Shown: one piece after another, positions 37,018 to 49,617 of the stretch
Numbering within the stretch: the first letter of the stretch is position 1
Layout: each line of letters begins with the position of its first letter
DNA from: ZC4RG17 sp036380875
Lineage (GTDB): Bacteria > Actinomycetota > Acidimicrobiia > Spongiisociales > ZC4RG35
Assembly (NCBI GenBank): GCA_036380875.1
Contig: DASVDX010000070.1
Location: forward strand, 1-64,000
DNA length: 64,000 bases
Direction of reading: 5' to 3'
The notes under the pieces: generated by a model
Told to the model about the DNA's origin: nothing
The model's database searches: none
What the model saw: only the letters and a program-made list of their open reading frames with translations
Program-made: the position numbers and the translations under genes

Positions 37018-37934
37018 GGCACCTGCTCACGATCGAAGGCATGTCCCGTGCCGACTTGGAGGACATCCTCGACCTGGCCGATGAGTTCGTCGAGGTCCTC
37101 GAACGGCCCATCCCCAAGGTGCCCACTCTGCGGGGCGCCACGGTCGCCACGCTCTTCTTCGAGCCGTCGACACGCACCCGACTTTCGTTCGAGCGGGCCG
37201 CCAAGGCGTTGTCGGCGGACGTGCTCACCTTCTCCCCGGGCACCTCGTCTGTGACGAAGGGGGAGAGCCTGAAGGACACAGCGCTGACTCTGAGGGCGAT
37301 GGGCGCCGACCTGATGGTCGTCCGCCACAGCGCCACCGGCGCCGCCCACCGGGTGGCCCAATGGGTGGACGTGCCCGTGATCAACGCCGGCGATGGAGCC
37401 CATCAGCACCCGACCCAAGCGATCCTCGATGCCCTCACACTGCGGCGGCACTTTGGGAAACTCGACGGGCTGCACGTGGGGATCGTCGGCGACATCCGCC
37501 ACTCACGGGTGGCACGCTCCGGTCTCCAAGCGTTCTCCACGTTGGGCGCCCGGGTCACCCTCATCGCCCCTCCCACCCTGTTGCCCCGCGACCTCGCCGG
37601 GTGGCCGGTCGACGTCGCCAACGACTTCGATGATGTCTTGCCTCAGCTCGACGTGGTCTACCTGCTGCGGATCCAGCAGGAGCGCGGCGGCACCACCGGA
37701 TTCACGTCCCTTCCCGAGTACGTCAGGCGCTTCGGCCTCGACGATTCCCGCTTCGCCCGCCTCCGACCCGAAGCTGTGGTCATGCATCCCGGGCCCATGA
37801 ACCGGGGAGTGGAGATCTCCCCGCAAGTCGCCGACTCGCCTCGCACACTGATCCTGGATCAGGTGCGCAACGGCGTCGCGGCTCGCATGGCGGTGTTGTT
37901 CCGCCTCCTCGCCTCCCCGGGAGCCGAAAGATGA
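37014..37934 (+). CDS. pyrB: Aspartate carbamoyltransferase catalytic chain
   Basis: A 306-residue transcarbamoylase. Carbamoyl-phosphate-binding FEPSTRTRLSFE, the SVTKGESLKD loop, GDGAHQHPTQAILD and the C-terminal HPGPMNRGVEI are intact. GTG 37014 overlaps the pyrR stop as GTGA. No regulatory pyrI chain is present, as usual outside enterobacteria. Confidence 0.95.
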   Translation: MRHLLTIEGMSRADLEDILDLADEFVEVLERPIPKVPTLRGATVATLFFEPSTRTRLSFERAAKALSADVLTFSPGTSSVTKGESLKDTALTLRAMGADLMVVRHSATGAAHRVAQWVDVPVINAGDGAHQHPTQAILDALTLRRHFGKLDGLHVGIVGDIRHSRVARSGLQAFSTLGARVTLIAPPTLLPRDLAGWPVDVANDFDDVLPQLDVVYLLRIQQERGGTTGFTSLPEYVRRFGLDDSRFARLRPEAVVMHPGPMNRGVEISPQVADSPRTLILDQVRNGVAARMAVLFRLLASPGAER

Positions 37935-39202
37935 TCGTCATCCGCGGCGGCTCGGTACTGACCCCGGACGGCATCGTGACCGCAGATGTGGTCGTCGAGG
38001 ACGACAGGGTCGTGTCAGTGGAGGCGTCTCCGATCTCGCACCCCCCGTCCCCGCCCACCACCCAGATAGACGCCACCGGTTGCTGGGTCGGCCCCGGCCT
38101 CGTCGATCTCCACGCCCACCTGCGCGAGCCCGGTCAGGAGTGGAAAGAGGACATCGCCTCAGGGAGCCGGGCGGCCGCCGCCGGAGGCTTCACCGCGGTC
38201 GTGGCCATGCCCAACACCCTCCCCGCGATCGACGAAGGGCATCGGGCCCGCTTCGTCGCCGAGCGGGGCCAGAAGGTCGGGCTGTGCGATGTCGTCCCCG
38301 CCGGGGCGCTGACGCTGGGGCGGGAGGGCCGCCAACTCGCCCGCCTCGACGAACTGATGGATGCGGGCGTTCGGTTGTTCACCGACGATGGGGACACCCT
38401 CGTCGACGCCGGCCTCCTGCGGAGAGCCATGGAGTACCTGGCGGGACGGGACTGTGTGATCGCCCAGCATGCCGAAGACCCCGGTCTTGCCGGCGACGGC
38501 CACATGCACGAAGGCTCCGTCTCCTCGCGGCTCGGCATGCGCGGGCTGCCCGCCCTGGCCGAGGAGACGATCGTCGCCCGCGACCTGGCGCTCGTCGAGT
38601 TGACGGGCGCCACCTATCACGTGCAACACGTTTCGACCGCGGGCACGGTGGAACTCGTCCGTCGTGCCAAGAAGGCCGGGCTCTCGGTCACCGCCGAAGT
38701 GACGCCGCATCACCTCGTTTTCGACCACCAGGAAGTGGAGTCGATGGACCCCAACTTCAAGATGTACCCGCCCTTGCGTACCCCCGACGACGTGGCCGAG
38801 TTGCGCAGGGCATTGCTGGACGGGACCATCGATGCCGTGGCCACCGATCACGCCCCGCACGCCGACCACGAGCAAGAAGTGCCCTTCGAAGAGGCACCCC
38901 GGGGAGTGATCGGGCTGGAGACGGCCGCCGCCGCCGTCATCACCGCCACCGGGATCGACCAGCAGCGCTTCTTCGAGCGGATGTCGATCATCCCGGCACA
39001 GATCGCCCGCCTCGACGGCCACGGTCTGCCCGTGGCTCCGGGATCGCCCGCCAACCTGGTGGTGATCGACCCGTCCGCCGTGTGGACGCCGGAACGATTC
39101 CACTCCCGCAGCCAGAACAGCCCCTTTTCGGGCCGCAAGCTCACCGGACGAGTCAGGGCCACGCTGTTGCGGGGACGCCTGACCCACGAGGAGGTGGCAT
39201 GA
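37931..39202 (+). CDS. pyrC: Dihydroorotase
   Basis: A 423-residue type I dihydroorotase of the amidohydrolase superfamily. Metal ligands are seen in VDLHAHLREPG, FTDDGD, IAQHAED, HVSTA and TDHAPH. The type I enzyme uses Asp rather than a carboxylated Lys in the FTDDGD region. Overlaps pyrB by 4 bp (ATGA). Cyclises carbamoyl-aspartate in the de novo pathway; it is clearly different from the dihydropyrimidinase at 58670. Confidence 0.94.
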   Translation: MIVIRGGSVLTPDGIVTADVVVEDDRVVSVEASPISHPPSPPTTQIDATGCWVGPGLVDLHAHLREPGQEWKEDIASGSRAAAAGGFTAVVAMPNTLPAIDEGHRARFVAERGQKVGLCDVVPAGALTLGREGRQLARLDELMDAGVRLFTDDGDTLVDAGLLRRAMEYLAGRDCVIAQHAEDPGLAGDGHMHEGSVSSRLGMRGLPALAEETIVARDLALVELTGATYHVQHVSTAGTVELVRRAKKAGLSVTAEVTPHHLVFDHQEVESMDPNFKMYPPLRTPDDVAELRRALLDGTIDAVATDHAPHADHEQEVPFEEAPRGVIGLETAAAAVITATGIDQQRFFERMSIIPAQIARLDGHGLPVAPGSPANLVVIDPSAVWTPERFHSRSQNSPFSGRKLTGRVRATLLRGRLTHEEVA

Positions 39203-40348
39203 GCGACGGCTTGCTGGTCACTGCCGACGGCGCCGTCTTCCGGGGCCGCTCGGTGGGAGCGGAAGGCATCGCCACCGGTGAAGCCGTCTTCAACACGTCG
39301 ATGACCGGCTATCAGGAGATCCTCACCGACCCGTCGTACGCCGGCCAAGTCGTGGTCATGACCGCCCCCCATCAGGGGAACTACGGCGTGACCGAAGCCG
39401 ATGCCCAGCGGCCCACCCTCGCGGTGGCGGGGTTCGTCGTGCGCTCCCTCTCTCGGCGCCACTCCAACTGGCGGGCGGAGGGGTCCCTCGCTTCCTATCT
39501 GCGCCAGCACGGGATCGTGGCCCTCGCCGACGTCGACACCCGCCGCCTGACCCGACACATCCGCGAACGGGGGGCGATGCCGGTCGCCCTCGGCGTGGGC
39601 GCCGACGAGGCGGAGGTAGCCGCAGCTGCGGCCTCCGCCCCGGGTATGGAAGGCCAGGACCTCGCCACCGGGGTCGCCACTGCCGAGCCATACGAGGTGG
39701 CGGCGACCACGGACCGTATCGGATCGGTGGTGGCGATCGACCTGGGGATGAAACGAGACATCGCCGACCGCCTCACCGAGAGGGGCCTCGACGTCACCGT
39801 GGTTCCTCCCCGCTTCACGGCCGACGACATCCTCGCCCTCGCGCCGGACGGGGTCTTCGTATCCAACGGGCCCGGCGACCCCCAGCCACTCGTGCAAGCG
39901 ACGGAAGCGCTGGCCGGCGTGCTGGGAAAGGTGCCGGTCTTCGGTATCTGCCTCGGACACCAGGTCCTCGGCCTGGCCCTGGGGGCGTCGACGTTCAAGC
40001 TCCCGTTCGGTCACCACGGCGGCAACCATCCGGTGCGCCGGTTCAGCGATGGCAAGGTCGAGATCACCTCCCACAACCACGGGTTCGCGGTCGACCTGTG
40101 GAGCCTCACCGACCAGGCCCCGCCCGAGCGTCGTGGCCTGGTGACATCCGATCTCCTCCCGGAGCAGGTGGAGACACGCTTCGGCTCGGCCGTGCCCACC
40201 CACCAGAACCTGAACGACGGCACGCTGGAGGGCCTGCGCTGCCTCGACGTCCCCGCCTTCTCCGTCCAGTACCACCCGGAGGCGGCCCCTGGCCCGCGGG
40301 ATTCGGTCCACCTGTTCGACGAGTTCGTCTCCGTCATGGGGTTGGCCG

Positions 40349-40359
<11 letters not shown>
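39199..40359 (+). CDS. carA: Carbamoyl-phosphate synthase small (glutaminase) subunit
   Basis: A 386-residue glutamine amidotransferase. The N-terminal CPSase domain has FNTSMTGYQEILTDPSYAGQ; the class I glutaminase domain has SNGPGDP, nucleophile Cys in GICLGHQ, TSHNHGFAVD and the His-Glu pair in QYHPEA. The ATG at 39199 overlaps pyrC by 4 bp; the long in-frame upstream reading is spurious. Confidence 0.95.
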
Positions 40360-43602
<3,243 letters not shown>

Positions 43603-43606
<4 letters not shown>

Positions 43607-44529
43607 CGGTCGTCACGGCAGTCGACCTCGGCCGTCTCCACCTGGAGACACCGCTCGTGGCGGCCTCTGGAACGGTCGGCTCGGTCTGGGAGTTTGCCCG
43701 CGTCGCCGACGTGTCCGCCTACGGAGCGATGACCGCCAAATCGGTTTCTCCCGACCCCTGGCCGGGCCGCCGGCCCCCCCGTCTGGCCCCGGCCGGGGCG
43801 GGGATGCTCAACGCCATCGGCATCCAGAACCCGGGGATCGAAGCGTGGTTGCGGGAGACTGCTCCCCGACTCAGAGGCATCGGGTGCCCCGTGTGGGGTT
43901 CGGCCGTGGGCCGCACTCCCGATGAGTTCGCCCACGTCGCGGCCAAGCTCGACGAAGCCGGCGTGGCGGCAGTGGAGATCAACCTGTCGTGCCCCAATCT
44001 CGAGGACGGGCGTATGTTCGCCCTCGATCCCTCCCGTTCGGGTGAGGTGGTGGCGGCAGTGCGCGCCGCCACCTCGGCGCCCATCGGGGCCAAGCTCTCA
44101 CCCAACGCCGACGACATCGTGGCTGTGGCCGAAGCGTGTGCCGCGGCCGGCGCCGACTGGGTGACCCTCACCAACACCATCTCGGGCGCATCCATCGACG
44201 TCGAAACCGCCCGCCCGGTCTTGTCGAGCGGCGCCGGGGGTTACTCGGGGCCTCCCCTGAAGCCGATCGCCCTGCGCTGCGTCATGGAGGTGGCGTCCCG
44301 GCTCCCCCAACTGCCGATCCTCGGCTGCGGCGGGGTCGTTTCCGGCCGCGACGTCGTCGAGTACCTGATGGCGGGGGCGACAGCGGTGGGTCTGGGAACC
44401 ATCCACTTCGCCGATCCCCGGGCGGCTAGGCGCATCCTGGAGGAGCTCGTCATCTGGTGCGAGCGCCACGGAGTGAAGGCGGTTACCGACCTCATCGGGT
44501 CGGCACACGTCACGAAGGAGGAGCGGTGA
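43603..44529 (+). CDS. pyrD: Dihydroorotate dehydrogenase, class 1 (PyrD)
   Basis: A 308-residue FMN TIM-barrel enzyme. The active-site base is Cys 130 in INLSCPN, as in class 1 enzymes, not the Ser of class 2; there is no N-terminal membrane extension. ASGTVG, NAIGIQNPG, LTNTISGASID and YSGPPLKPIALR also fit the class 1B subgroup, which works with the iron-sulfur flavoprotein PyrK. No pyrK lies between carB and pyrD, its usual position, so the electron acceptor is uncertain. The ATG overlaps carB by 4 bp. Confidence 0.92.
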
Positions 44530-45254
44530 GCGAGCACAACCCGGTGATCGTCGCTTTGGACTACGGAGAAGCCCGGGCCGCGGTCGAGACGGCCAAGCTG
44601 CTGGCACCCCACGTCGGCGCCTTCAAGGTCGGTCTCGAGCTCCTCACCGGGCCAGGGCCGGCGACGGTGGCGGCGATCAGGGAACTCGGGTTGCCGGTGT
44701 TCGTCGACGCCAAGCTCCACGACATCCCCAACACGGTGAGACGGGCGGCACGCAACCTGGGAGCGATCGGCGCCCGGTGGGTCACCGCCCACGCCGCCGG
44801 TGGCACCGCCATGCTCGAAGCGGCCGTCGAAGGCTTGGAGGACGGCGCCGCCGGTCACCCAGCCGGGATCCTGGCGATCACGGTTCTCACCAGCCTCACC
44901 GGCGCCGACCTGGCCGCCACCGGAATCACCGGCACGACGGGAAAACAGGTGGCGAGACTCTCGAAGCTCGCCGCCGCCGCCGGCGCGGAAGGTGTGGTTT
45001 GCTCTGTCAGGGAGTTGGGTGACGTCGCCCAGGTGGCACCAGAGCTGAAGCGGGTCACCCCCGGGATCCGGCCTTCGGGCGGTGACACCCATGACCAGGC
45101 CCGTGTCTCGTCTCCCGCCGAGGCCATCCGCCGAGGTGCTGACTGGCTGGTGGTGGGCAGATCGATCACGCGCGCTCCCGACCCCGTATCCGCCGCCGTC
45201 GGCATCGCCGAGGAGATCCTCGAGGCGCGCGCCGAACTGCGAACCGTCACATGA
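44526..45254 (+). CDS. pyrF: Orotidine 5'-phosphate decarboxylase
   Basis: A 242-residue TIM-barrel decarboxylase. The catalytic charged array is in FVDAKLHDIPNT (DxKxxD), substrate contacts in VTPGIRPSGGDTHDQ, and the phosphate site in GADWLVVGRSIT. GTG start overlapping the pyrD stop as GTGA. Last gene of the pyr operon; its 3' end overlaps the convergent SDR gene by 8 bp. Confidence 0.95.
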   Translation: MSEHNPVIVALDYGEARAAVETAKLLAPHVGAFKVGLELLTGPGPATVAAIRELGLPVFVDAKLHDIPNTVRRAARNLGAIGARWVTAHAAGGTAMLEAAVEGLEDGAAGHPAGILAITVLTSLTGADLAATGITGTTGKQVARLSKLAAAAGAEGVVCSVRELGDVAQVAPELKRVTPGIRPSGGDTHDQARVSSPAEAIRRGADWLVVGRSITRAPDPVSAAVGIAEEILEARAELRTVT

Positions 45255-45981
45255 AACGTCGGATCAGAGATCCGGGCACGGCGCGGAGGAGCCAGCCCAG
45301 AGGGCGCCACGGCCACGCCGGCACCACCACATCCGACGCCCGCTCGTCCATCGCCGAGATCATCGCCGCCACGCCCCGCTCCAGGGGGCTGAGGTAGGGG
45401 AACCGGGTGCCGCCCGACAACTCGGTGCGGATGTAGCCGGGTCGTAGCGTCGTGACGTAGATCCCGGACCCAGCGAGTTCGATTCGAAGCGATTCCCCGA
45501 GGCTGGCGAGAGCGGCCTTCGTGGCGGAGTACACGGCTGCCGACCCGGGCAGGCCACGGACGGATGCCAGCGACGAAACGAGGGCGATATGGCCCCGGCG
45601 CCGAGGCCGGAACAGCTCCAGAGCCGCCTCGATCTGGGCGAGTGCTCCCGTCAGGTTGGTCTCGATCAGGTTCCGGTTGCGGTCGAACCCCCCGGTGCCC
45701 AACCGAGCCCCTCCGGCGACTCCGGCGTTGACCACCACCACGTCGAGACCACCGAGTTGGGCATCGGCCATCGTCATCGCCGCCCACACGGCGGCGGCGT
45801 CGGTCACATCCAGGGCGTGGACGCTGACATTCCCAGGTAGCGGCGCCAGATCCGCCTCGAGCTGCTCGAGGCGGTCCAGTCGGCGGGCGGCGATGGCCAC
45901 CGCATCGCCTCTGGCGACCAGTTGGCGGGCCATCTCGGCCCCGAGCCCCGAACTGGCCCCGGAGATGAAGTACGCGGTCAC
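45247..45981 (-). CDS. Short-chain dehydrogenase/reductase
   Basis: A 244-residue classical SDR. The cofactor loop is SGASSGLG, followed by NAG in VVVNAGVAGG, the catalytic Ser in LVSSLAS and YSATK. Substrate-binding loop and a hydrophobic, Trp-rich C-terminus (VVPAWPWRPLGWLLRAV) suggest a membrane-associated or lipid substrate. GTG start on the minus strand. Substrate unknown; it points away from mihF and appears as a single-gene unit. Confidence 0.85.
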   Translation of the reverse strand: MTAYFISGASSGLGAEMARQLVARGDAVAIAARRLDRLEQLEADLAPLPGNVSVHALDVTDAAAVWAAMTMADAQLGGLDVVVVNAGVAGGARLGTGGFDRNRNLIETNLTGALAQIEAALELFRPRRRGHIALVSSLASVRGLPGSAAVYSATKAALASLGESLRIELAGSGIYVTTLRPGYIRTELSGGTRFPYLSPLERGVAAMISAMDERASDVVVPAWPWRPLGWLLRAVPGSLIRRFM

Positions 45982-46050
45982 GACGGAACGAGCTCTTTCG
46001 GCAAGCGGCTAGGGTCCGAAAGCGTACGCCATGACCGTAATCTCGCCTGA

Positions 46051-46056
46051 TACAGT
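46051..46056 (+). promoter_or_regulatory. Candidate -10 box for mihF
   Basis: TACAGT about 27 nt before the mihF ATG; unlike many genes here, this one then has a GGGAGG Shine-Dalgarno. Confidence 0.4.
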
Positions 46057-46083
46057 CGCGCCGTCCACTCCTGGGAGGATCGG

Positions 46084-46395
46084 ATGAAGCCGCCGGAACT
46101 GACAGCTGAGCAACGAGCCGCCGCCCTCGCCAAGGCCGCCGAAGCGCGCCGGGTGCGGGCCGAGCTGAAGGAGTTGCTCAAGACCGGCACCATCACCTTG
46201 GCGGAGGTTCTCAAGCGCGCCGACGAGGACGATTTGATCGGTGGCATCAAGGTCGAGGCGCTGCTCGCCGCCATGCCCGGCACCGGCAAGGTGAAGGCGA
46301 AGCGTCTCATGGAGAAGTACGAGATCGCCGACAACCGCCGCCTCCGCGGCCTCGGCGAACGGCAACGTGCCGGACTCCTCTCAGAGTTCTCCTGA
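46084..46395 (+). CDS. mihF: Integration host factor, actinobacterial type (mIHF)
   Basis: A 103-residue nucleoid-associated protein. The sequence LPPELTAEQRAAALAKA-like start, RVRAELKELLKTG and the GIKVEALLAAMPGTGKVKAKRLMEK helix-two-turns-helix DNA-binding part are diagnostic of mycobacterial/streptomycete IHF, which is unrelated to enterobacterial IHF. The mihF-gmk-rpoZ-coaBC-metK-priA order is an actinobacterial hallmark. It bends and compacts DNA. Confidence 0.92.
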   Translation: MKPPELTAEQRAAALAKAAEARRVRAELKELLKTGTITLAEVLKRADEDDLIGGIKVEALLAAMPGTGKVKAKRLMEKYEIADNRRLRGLGERQRAGLLSEFS

Positions 46396-46960
46396 CAGTC
46401 CTGCGCCTCGCCCACGGGGCCGGCTGCTCGTGATCGCAGGCCCCGGGGGCGTGGGCAAGTCGACGATCGTCGCCGAGCTCCGCCGCAGGATCCCGGTGCA
46501 CTTCTCGGTGTCTGCGACGACGCGTCCCCCGCGGCCCGGCGAAATCGATGGCTTCCACTATCGCTTCGTCACCCGGGAACAGTTCCAGGACCTGATCGAG
46601 CGGGGAGAGTTGCTCGAGTGGGCGGTGTTCAACGACAACTACTACGGCACACCCCGGGATGCGGTGGAAGCCGCCCTGGCCGATGGCCGGGACGTCCTGT
46701 TGGAGATCGAAGTCCAAGGCGCCCGCCAGATCCGCCAGGTGATGCCCGACGCTCTGATGATCTTCATCGCGCCCCCGTCGACGGAAGACCTGCGCCGGCG
46801 CCTGGAGAAACGGGCGGACACGTCACCTGAGGACATCGAGGCGAAGCTGCGCATCGCCGAGGAGGAACTGGCGGCGGCGCCCGAGCTCTTCGACTACATC
46901 GTCGTCAACGACGACATGCACCGGGCTACAGACGAGATCGTCGCCATCCTGGAGCAGTAG
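46367..46960 (+). CDS. gmk: Guanylate kinase
   Basis: A 197-residue kinase phosphorylating GMP to GDP. The P-loop is AGPGGVGKST, the GMP-binding region SVSATTRPPRPGEIDGFHY-F and GELLEWAVFNDNYYGTP, and the lid LEKRADTSPEDI. The GTG at 46367 overlaps mihF by 29 bp and gives an N-terminal extension of about 18 residues before the core, as in other actinobacteria; no other plausible start lies before the P-loop. Confidence 0.93.
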   Translation: MPDSSQSSPDSPAPRPRGRLLVIAGPGGVGKSTIVAELRRRIPVHFSVSATTRPPRPGEIDGFHYRFVTREQFQDLIERGELLEWAVFNDNYYGTPRDAVEAALADGRDVLLEIEVQGARQIRQVMPDALMIFIAPPSTEDLRRRLEKRADTSPEDIEAKLRIAEEELAAAPELFDYIVVNDDMHRATDEIVAILEQ

Positions 46961-46980
46961 GAGTCGTCCCCGGCGTCTAC

Positions 46981-46986
46981 TACCCT
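46981..46986 (+). promoter_or_regulatory. Candidate -10 box for rpoZ-coaBC
   Basis: TACCCT, which would start transcription near 46993 and give a leader of about 50 nt to the rpoZ ATG at 47044. Confidence 0.4.
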
Positions 46987-47043
46987 TTGGTGCATCCGAA
47001 ACGACGAGTTTTTCCCACTGATCGAGTTCGAAACCGAGGTCGC

Positions 47044-47265
47044 ATGGAGATCGAAGACGTAGTCAACGCCATCGGCAACCGCTTCGCGGCGGTCGTCGTC
47101 GCCGCACGGCGCGCCCGCCAGATCAACGCCTACTTCAGCCAGCTGGGGGGCGGGATCGGCGAGTACGTGCCGCCGCAGGTCCATTCCCTGTCCCGTAAAC
47201 CGCTCACCATCGCCATGGAGGAGATCGCCGAGGGCAAGGTAGCGGTGGAGAAGCAAGAGGAGTAA
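47044..47265 (+). CDS. rpoZ: RNA polymerase omega subunit
   Basis: A 73-residue protein with AARRARQINAYFSQLGGGIGEYVPPQV and SRKPLTIAMEEIAEGKV, the actinobacterial omega signature. I choose the ATG at 47044 (GAGG 4 nt upstream) because the TTG/GTG codons at 46987/46990 lie only 0-3 nt beyond the -10 box and probably are not transcribed. The upstream starts would add 19 basic residues and remain an alternative. Omega promotes assembly of the polymerase on beta-prime. Confidence 0.9.
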   Translation: MEIEDVVNAIGNRFAAVVVAARRARQINAYFSQLGGGIGEYVPPQVHSLSRKPLTIAMEEIAEGKVAVEKQEE

Positions 47266-48437
47266 TGCTCTCCGGCCGCCGGGTCGTCCTCGGCGTCTCC
47301 GGTGGCGTGGCGGCCTACAAGTCCGCCTACCTCGCCCGCCGCCTCCTCGAGGCAGGGGCCGAGGTCAAGGTGGTGATGACCCCAGCGGCCCAACGCTTCG
47401 TCGGCGCCCAAACCTTCGCCTCGCTCACCGGCAGCCATCCCCTCACCGACCTGTTCGCTGACCGGTCGGTCAGCCCCCACACGGAACTGGCCCGGTGGGC
47501 GGAGCTCGTGATCGTGGCGCCTGCCACCGCCGCCACCATCGCCCGACTGGCCCACGGGATGGCCGACAACGCGCTCGCCGCCACGCTCCTGGCGACCCGC
47601 GCTCCGGTGATCCTGGCGCCAGCCATGCACACGGAGATGTGGGAGCACCCGTCGACCCAACGCAACATCGCCCAGCTCGAGGCCGACGGTCATAGGATCA
47701 TCGGGCCCTATCCCGGCGAGCTGGCCGGAGGCGACGTGGGCATGGGCCGCGTCGCAGAACCCGAAGACATCGTCGAGTTCGCCAGAACGGTGTTCGACCG
47801 TCCCCTCGACGGCCTCACCGTCCTCGTCACGGCCGGCGGCACTCGCGAGGCACTCGACCCGGTGCGTTACCTAGGCAACCGGTCGTCGGGCAAGATGGGC
47901 CACGCCATCGCCGGCGCGGCTGCGCAGCGCGGCGCCCGTGTCGAACTCGTCACCGCCTCGTCGCTTCCCGATCCCCCCGGCGTCAACACCCATCGCGTCG
48001 AATCGGCCCAGGAGATGCTCGAGGCGGTCGAGAAGATCCATCCCGACGTCGCCATCTTCGCCGCGGCGGTGGCCGACTTTCGTCCCGCCCACGCCGCCCA
48101 CGACAAGCTGAGTCGAAGCGAAGGCCCTCCCACACTCGTGCTGGAGCCGACGCCGGACATCCTGGCTTCGGTCGTCGCCCGGGACGAAGACATCTTCACC
48201 GTCGGGTTCGCCGCCGAGACCGGGGGAGTGGAGCGGGCGATCGAAAAGGCCAAACGCAAGGGAGTCGACCTGATGGTCTACAACGATGTCACCTCCCCGG
48301 GCTCCGGCTTCGGGACCGACACCAACCAGATCACGCTGATCGAACCCGACGGCACGGTCGACCGATGGCCGCAGCTCCCGAAGACGGAGGTCGCCTCGCG
48401 CCTCTTGGACATCGTCGCCCGTCGCCTCGGGCGATAA
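47265..48437 (+). CDS. coaBC: Bifunctional phosphopantothenoylcysteine decarboxylase / phosphopantothenate-cysteine ligase CoaBC
   Basis: A 390-residue fusion for coenzyme A synthesis. The CoaC flavoprotein half (1-185) has VSGGVAAYKSA, the catalytic His 72 in HTELARWAE and PAMHTEMW (119-126), where E. coli has Asn for the His. The flap region reads LAGGDVG, lacking the Cys found in the E. coli ACGD motif. The CoaB half begins LTVLVTAGGTREALDPVRYLGNRSSGKMG, with AAAVADFRP and VGFAAET. The ATG overlaps the rpoZ stop (TAATG). Confidence 0.93.
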   Translation: MLSGRRVVLGVSGGVAAYKSAYLARRLLEAGAEVKVVMTPAAQRFVGAQTFASLTGSHPLTDLFADRSVSPHTELARWAELVIVAPATAATIARLAHGMADNALAATLLATRAPVILAPAMHTEMWEHPSTQRNIAQLEADGHRIIGPYPGELAGGDVGMGRVAEPEDIVEFARTVFDRPLDGLTVLVTAGGTREALDPVRYLGNRSSGKMGHAIAGAAAQRGARVELVTASSLPDPPGVNTHRVESAQEMLEAVEKIHPDVAIFAAAVADFRPAHAAHDKLSRSEGPPTLVLEPTPDILASVVARDEDIFTVGFAAETGGVERAIEKAKRKGVDLMVYNDVTSPGSGFGTDTNQITLIEPDGTVDRWPQLPKTEVASRLLDIVARRLGR

Positions 48438-48440
48438 TCT
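48435..48440 (+). promoter_or_regulatory. Candidate -10 box for metK
   Basis: TAATCT (GATAAT is an overlapping alternative at 48433), 10 nt before the metK ATG; GGAGG directly follows the box. There is no room for a SAM riboswitch. Confidence 0.4.
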
Positions 48441-48450
48441 GGAGGCTCGC

Positions 48451-49617
48451 ATGTCCTCCCGCTGGTACTTCTCGTCCGAATCGGTCACGGAGGGCCACCC
48501 CGACAAGGTGGCCGACGCCATCAGCGACGCCGTCCTCGACGACGTCCTCGCCAACGACTCACTCGGCAAGGTGGCTTGCGAGACGCTGGTCACGACCGGC
48601 CGGGTGGTGATAGCCGGCGAGCTCAACACCGATCACCGACCTGATTTCGAGGCGATCGCCCGCCGAACGATCCGCGAACTGGGTTACGTCGAAGACGAGC
48701 ACTTCTCCGCCGACGAGGTGGAGATCCTGGTCTTCGCTCACACGCAGTCACCCGACATCCACCAGGGCGTCCACCGTGGCGACATCGAGTCCTGGGGGGC
48801 GGGCGATCAGGGAATCATGTTCGGATTCGCGGTCGACGAAACCCCCGAGCTGATGCCTTTCCCGATCCAGGTGGCACACAGATTGGCAGAGCGACTGGCA
48901 GAGGTGAGGAAGCTCGGCATCCTCGACTTCCTCCGCCCCGACGGGAAGACACAGATCACTGTCGAGTACGAGGGCGGCAAACCGACGCGGGTCACGTCCG
49001 TCCTCGTGTCGGCCCATCACAAGCCCGACACGGACTCCGACATGATGGCCAAGGCGGTGTGGGACGAGGTAGTGGTGCCCACCATCCCCGAAGGAATGCT
49101 CTCGGGCGACGCCAACTACTACTTCAACCCCACCGGCAAGTTCGAGATCGGCGGCCCCCACGCCGACACGGGCCTCACAGGGAGGAAGATCATCGTCGAC
49201 ACCTACGGTGGCTACGCCCGCCACGGTGGCGGCGCCTTCTCGGGAAAGGACCCCTCGAAGGTCGACCGCACGGCCGCCTACGCCGCCCGCTGGGCCGCCA
49301 AGAACATCGTCGCCGCCGGTCTCGCCGAGCGCTGTGAGCTCCAGCTCGCCTATGCGATCGGGACGCCGGAGCCGTTCTCCGTGTATGTCGACACGTTCGG
49401 GACGGCCGCCATCGATCCCGACAAGCTCACCGGCCTGGTCAGGGACTACTTCGACTTCCGCCCCGGAGCGATGATCAAGCGCCTCGATCTGCTGCGGCCC
49501 ATCTACCGACCCACCGCCGCCTACGGCCATTTCGGACGGCCGGGGAGCGCCGACCAGTTCCCCTGGGAGAACACCGACGTGGCCGCCGACCTGCGGCGGG
49601 CGGCTGAGAGCCTCTGA
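48451..49617 (+). CDS. metK: S-adenosylmethionine synthetase
   Basis: A 388-residue enzyme with SSESVTEGHPDKVADAISDAVLD, the GAGDQG hexapeptide, the P-loop-like GGGAFSGKDPSKVDR and a C-terminus SADQFPWENTD. Makes SAM from methionine and ATP; SAM supplies QueA and many methyltransferases. Ends with a stop that overlaps the proposed priA CTG start. Confidence 0.96.
   Translation: MSSRWYFSSESVTEGHPDKVADAISDAVLDDVLANDSLGKVACETLVTTGRVVIAGELNTDHRPDFEAIARRTIRELGYVEDEHFSADEVEILVFAHTQSPDIHQGVHRGDIESWGAGDQGIMFGFAVDETPELMPFPIQVAHRLAERLAEVRKLGILDFLRPDGKTQITVEYEGGKPTRVTSVLVSAHHKPDTDSDMMAKAVWDEVVVPTIPEGMLSGDANYYFNPTGKFEIGGPHADTGLTGRKIIVDTYGGYARHGGGAFSGKDPSKVDRTAAYAARWAAKNIVAAGLAERCELQLAYAIGTPEPFSVYVDTFGTAAIDPDKLTGLVRDYFDFRPGAMIKRLDLLRPIYRPTAAYGHFGRPGSADQFPWENTDVAADLRRAAESL

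Noticed and set aside
48438..48450. A SAM riboswitch before metK
   Set aside because: Only 13 bp separate coaBC from metK, and a -10 box occupies the end of coaBC; there is no space for an aptamer.
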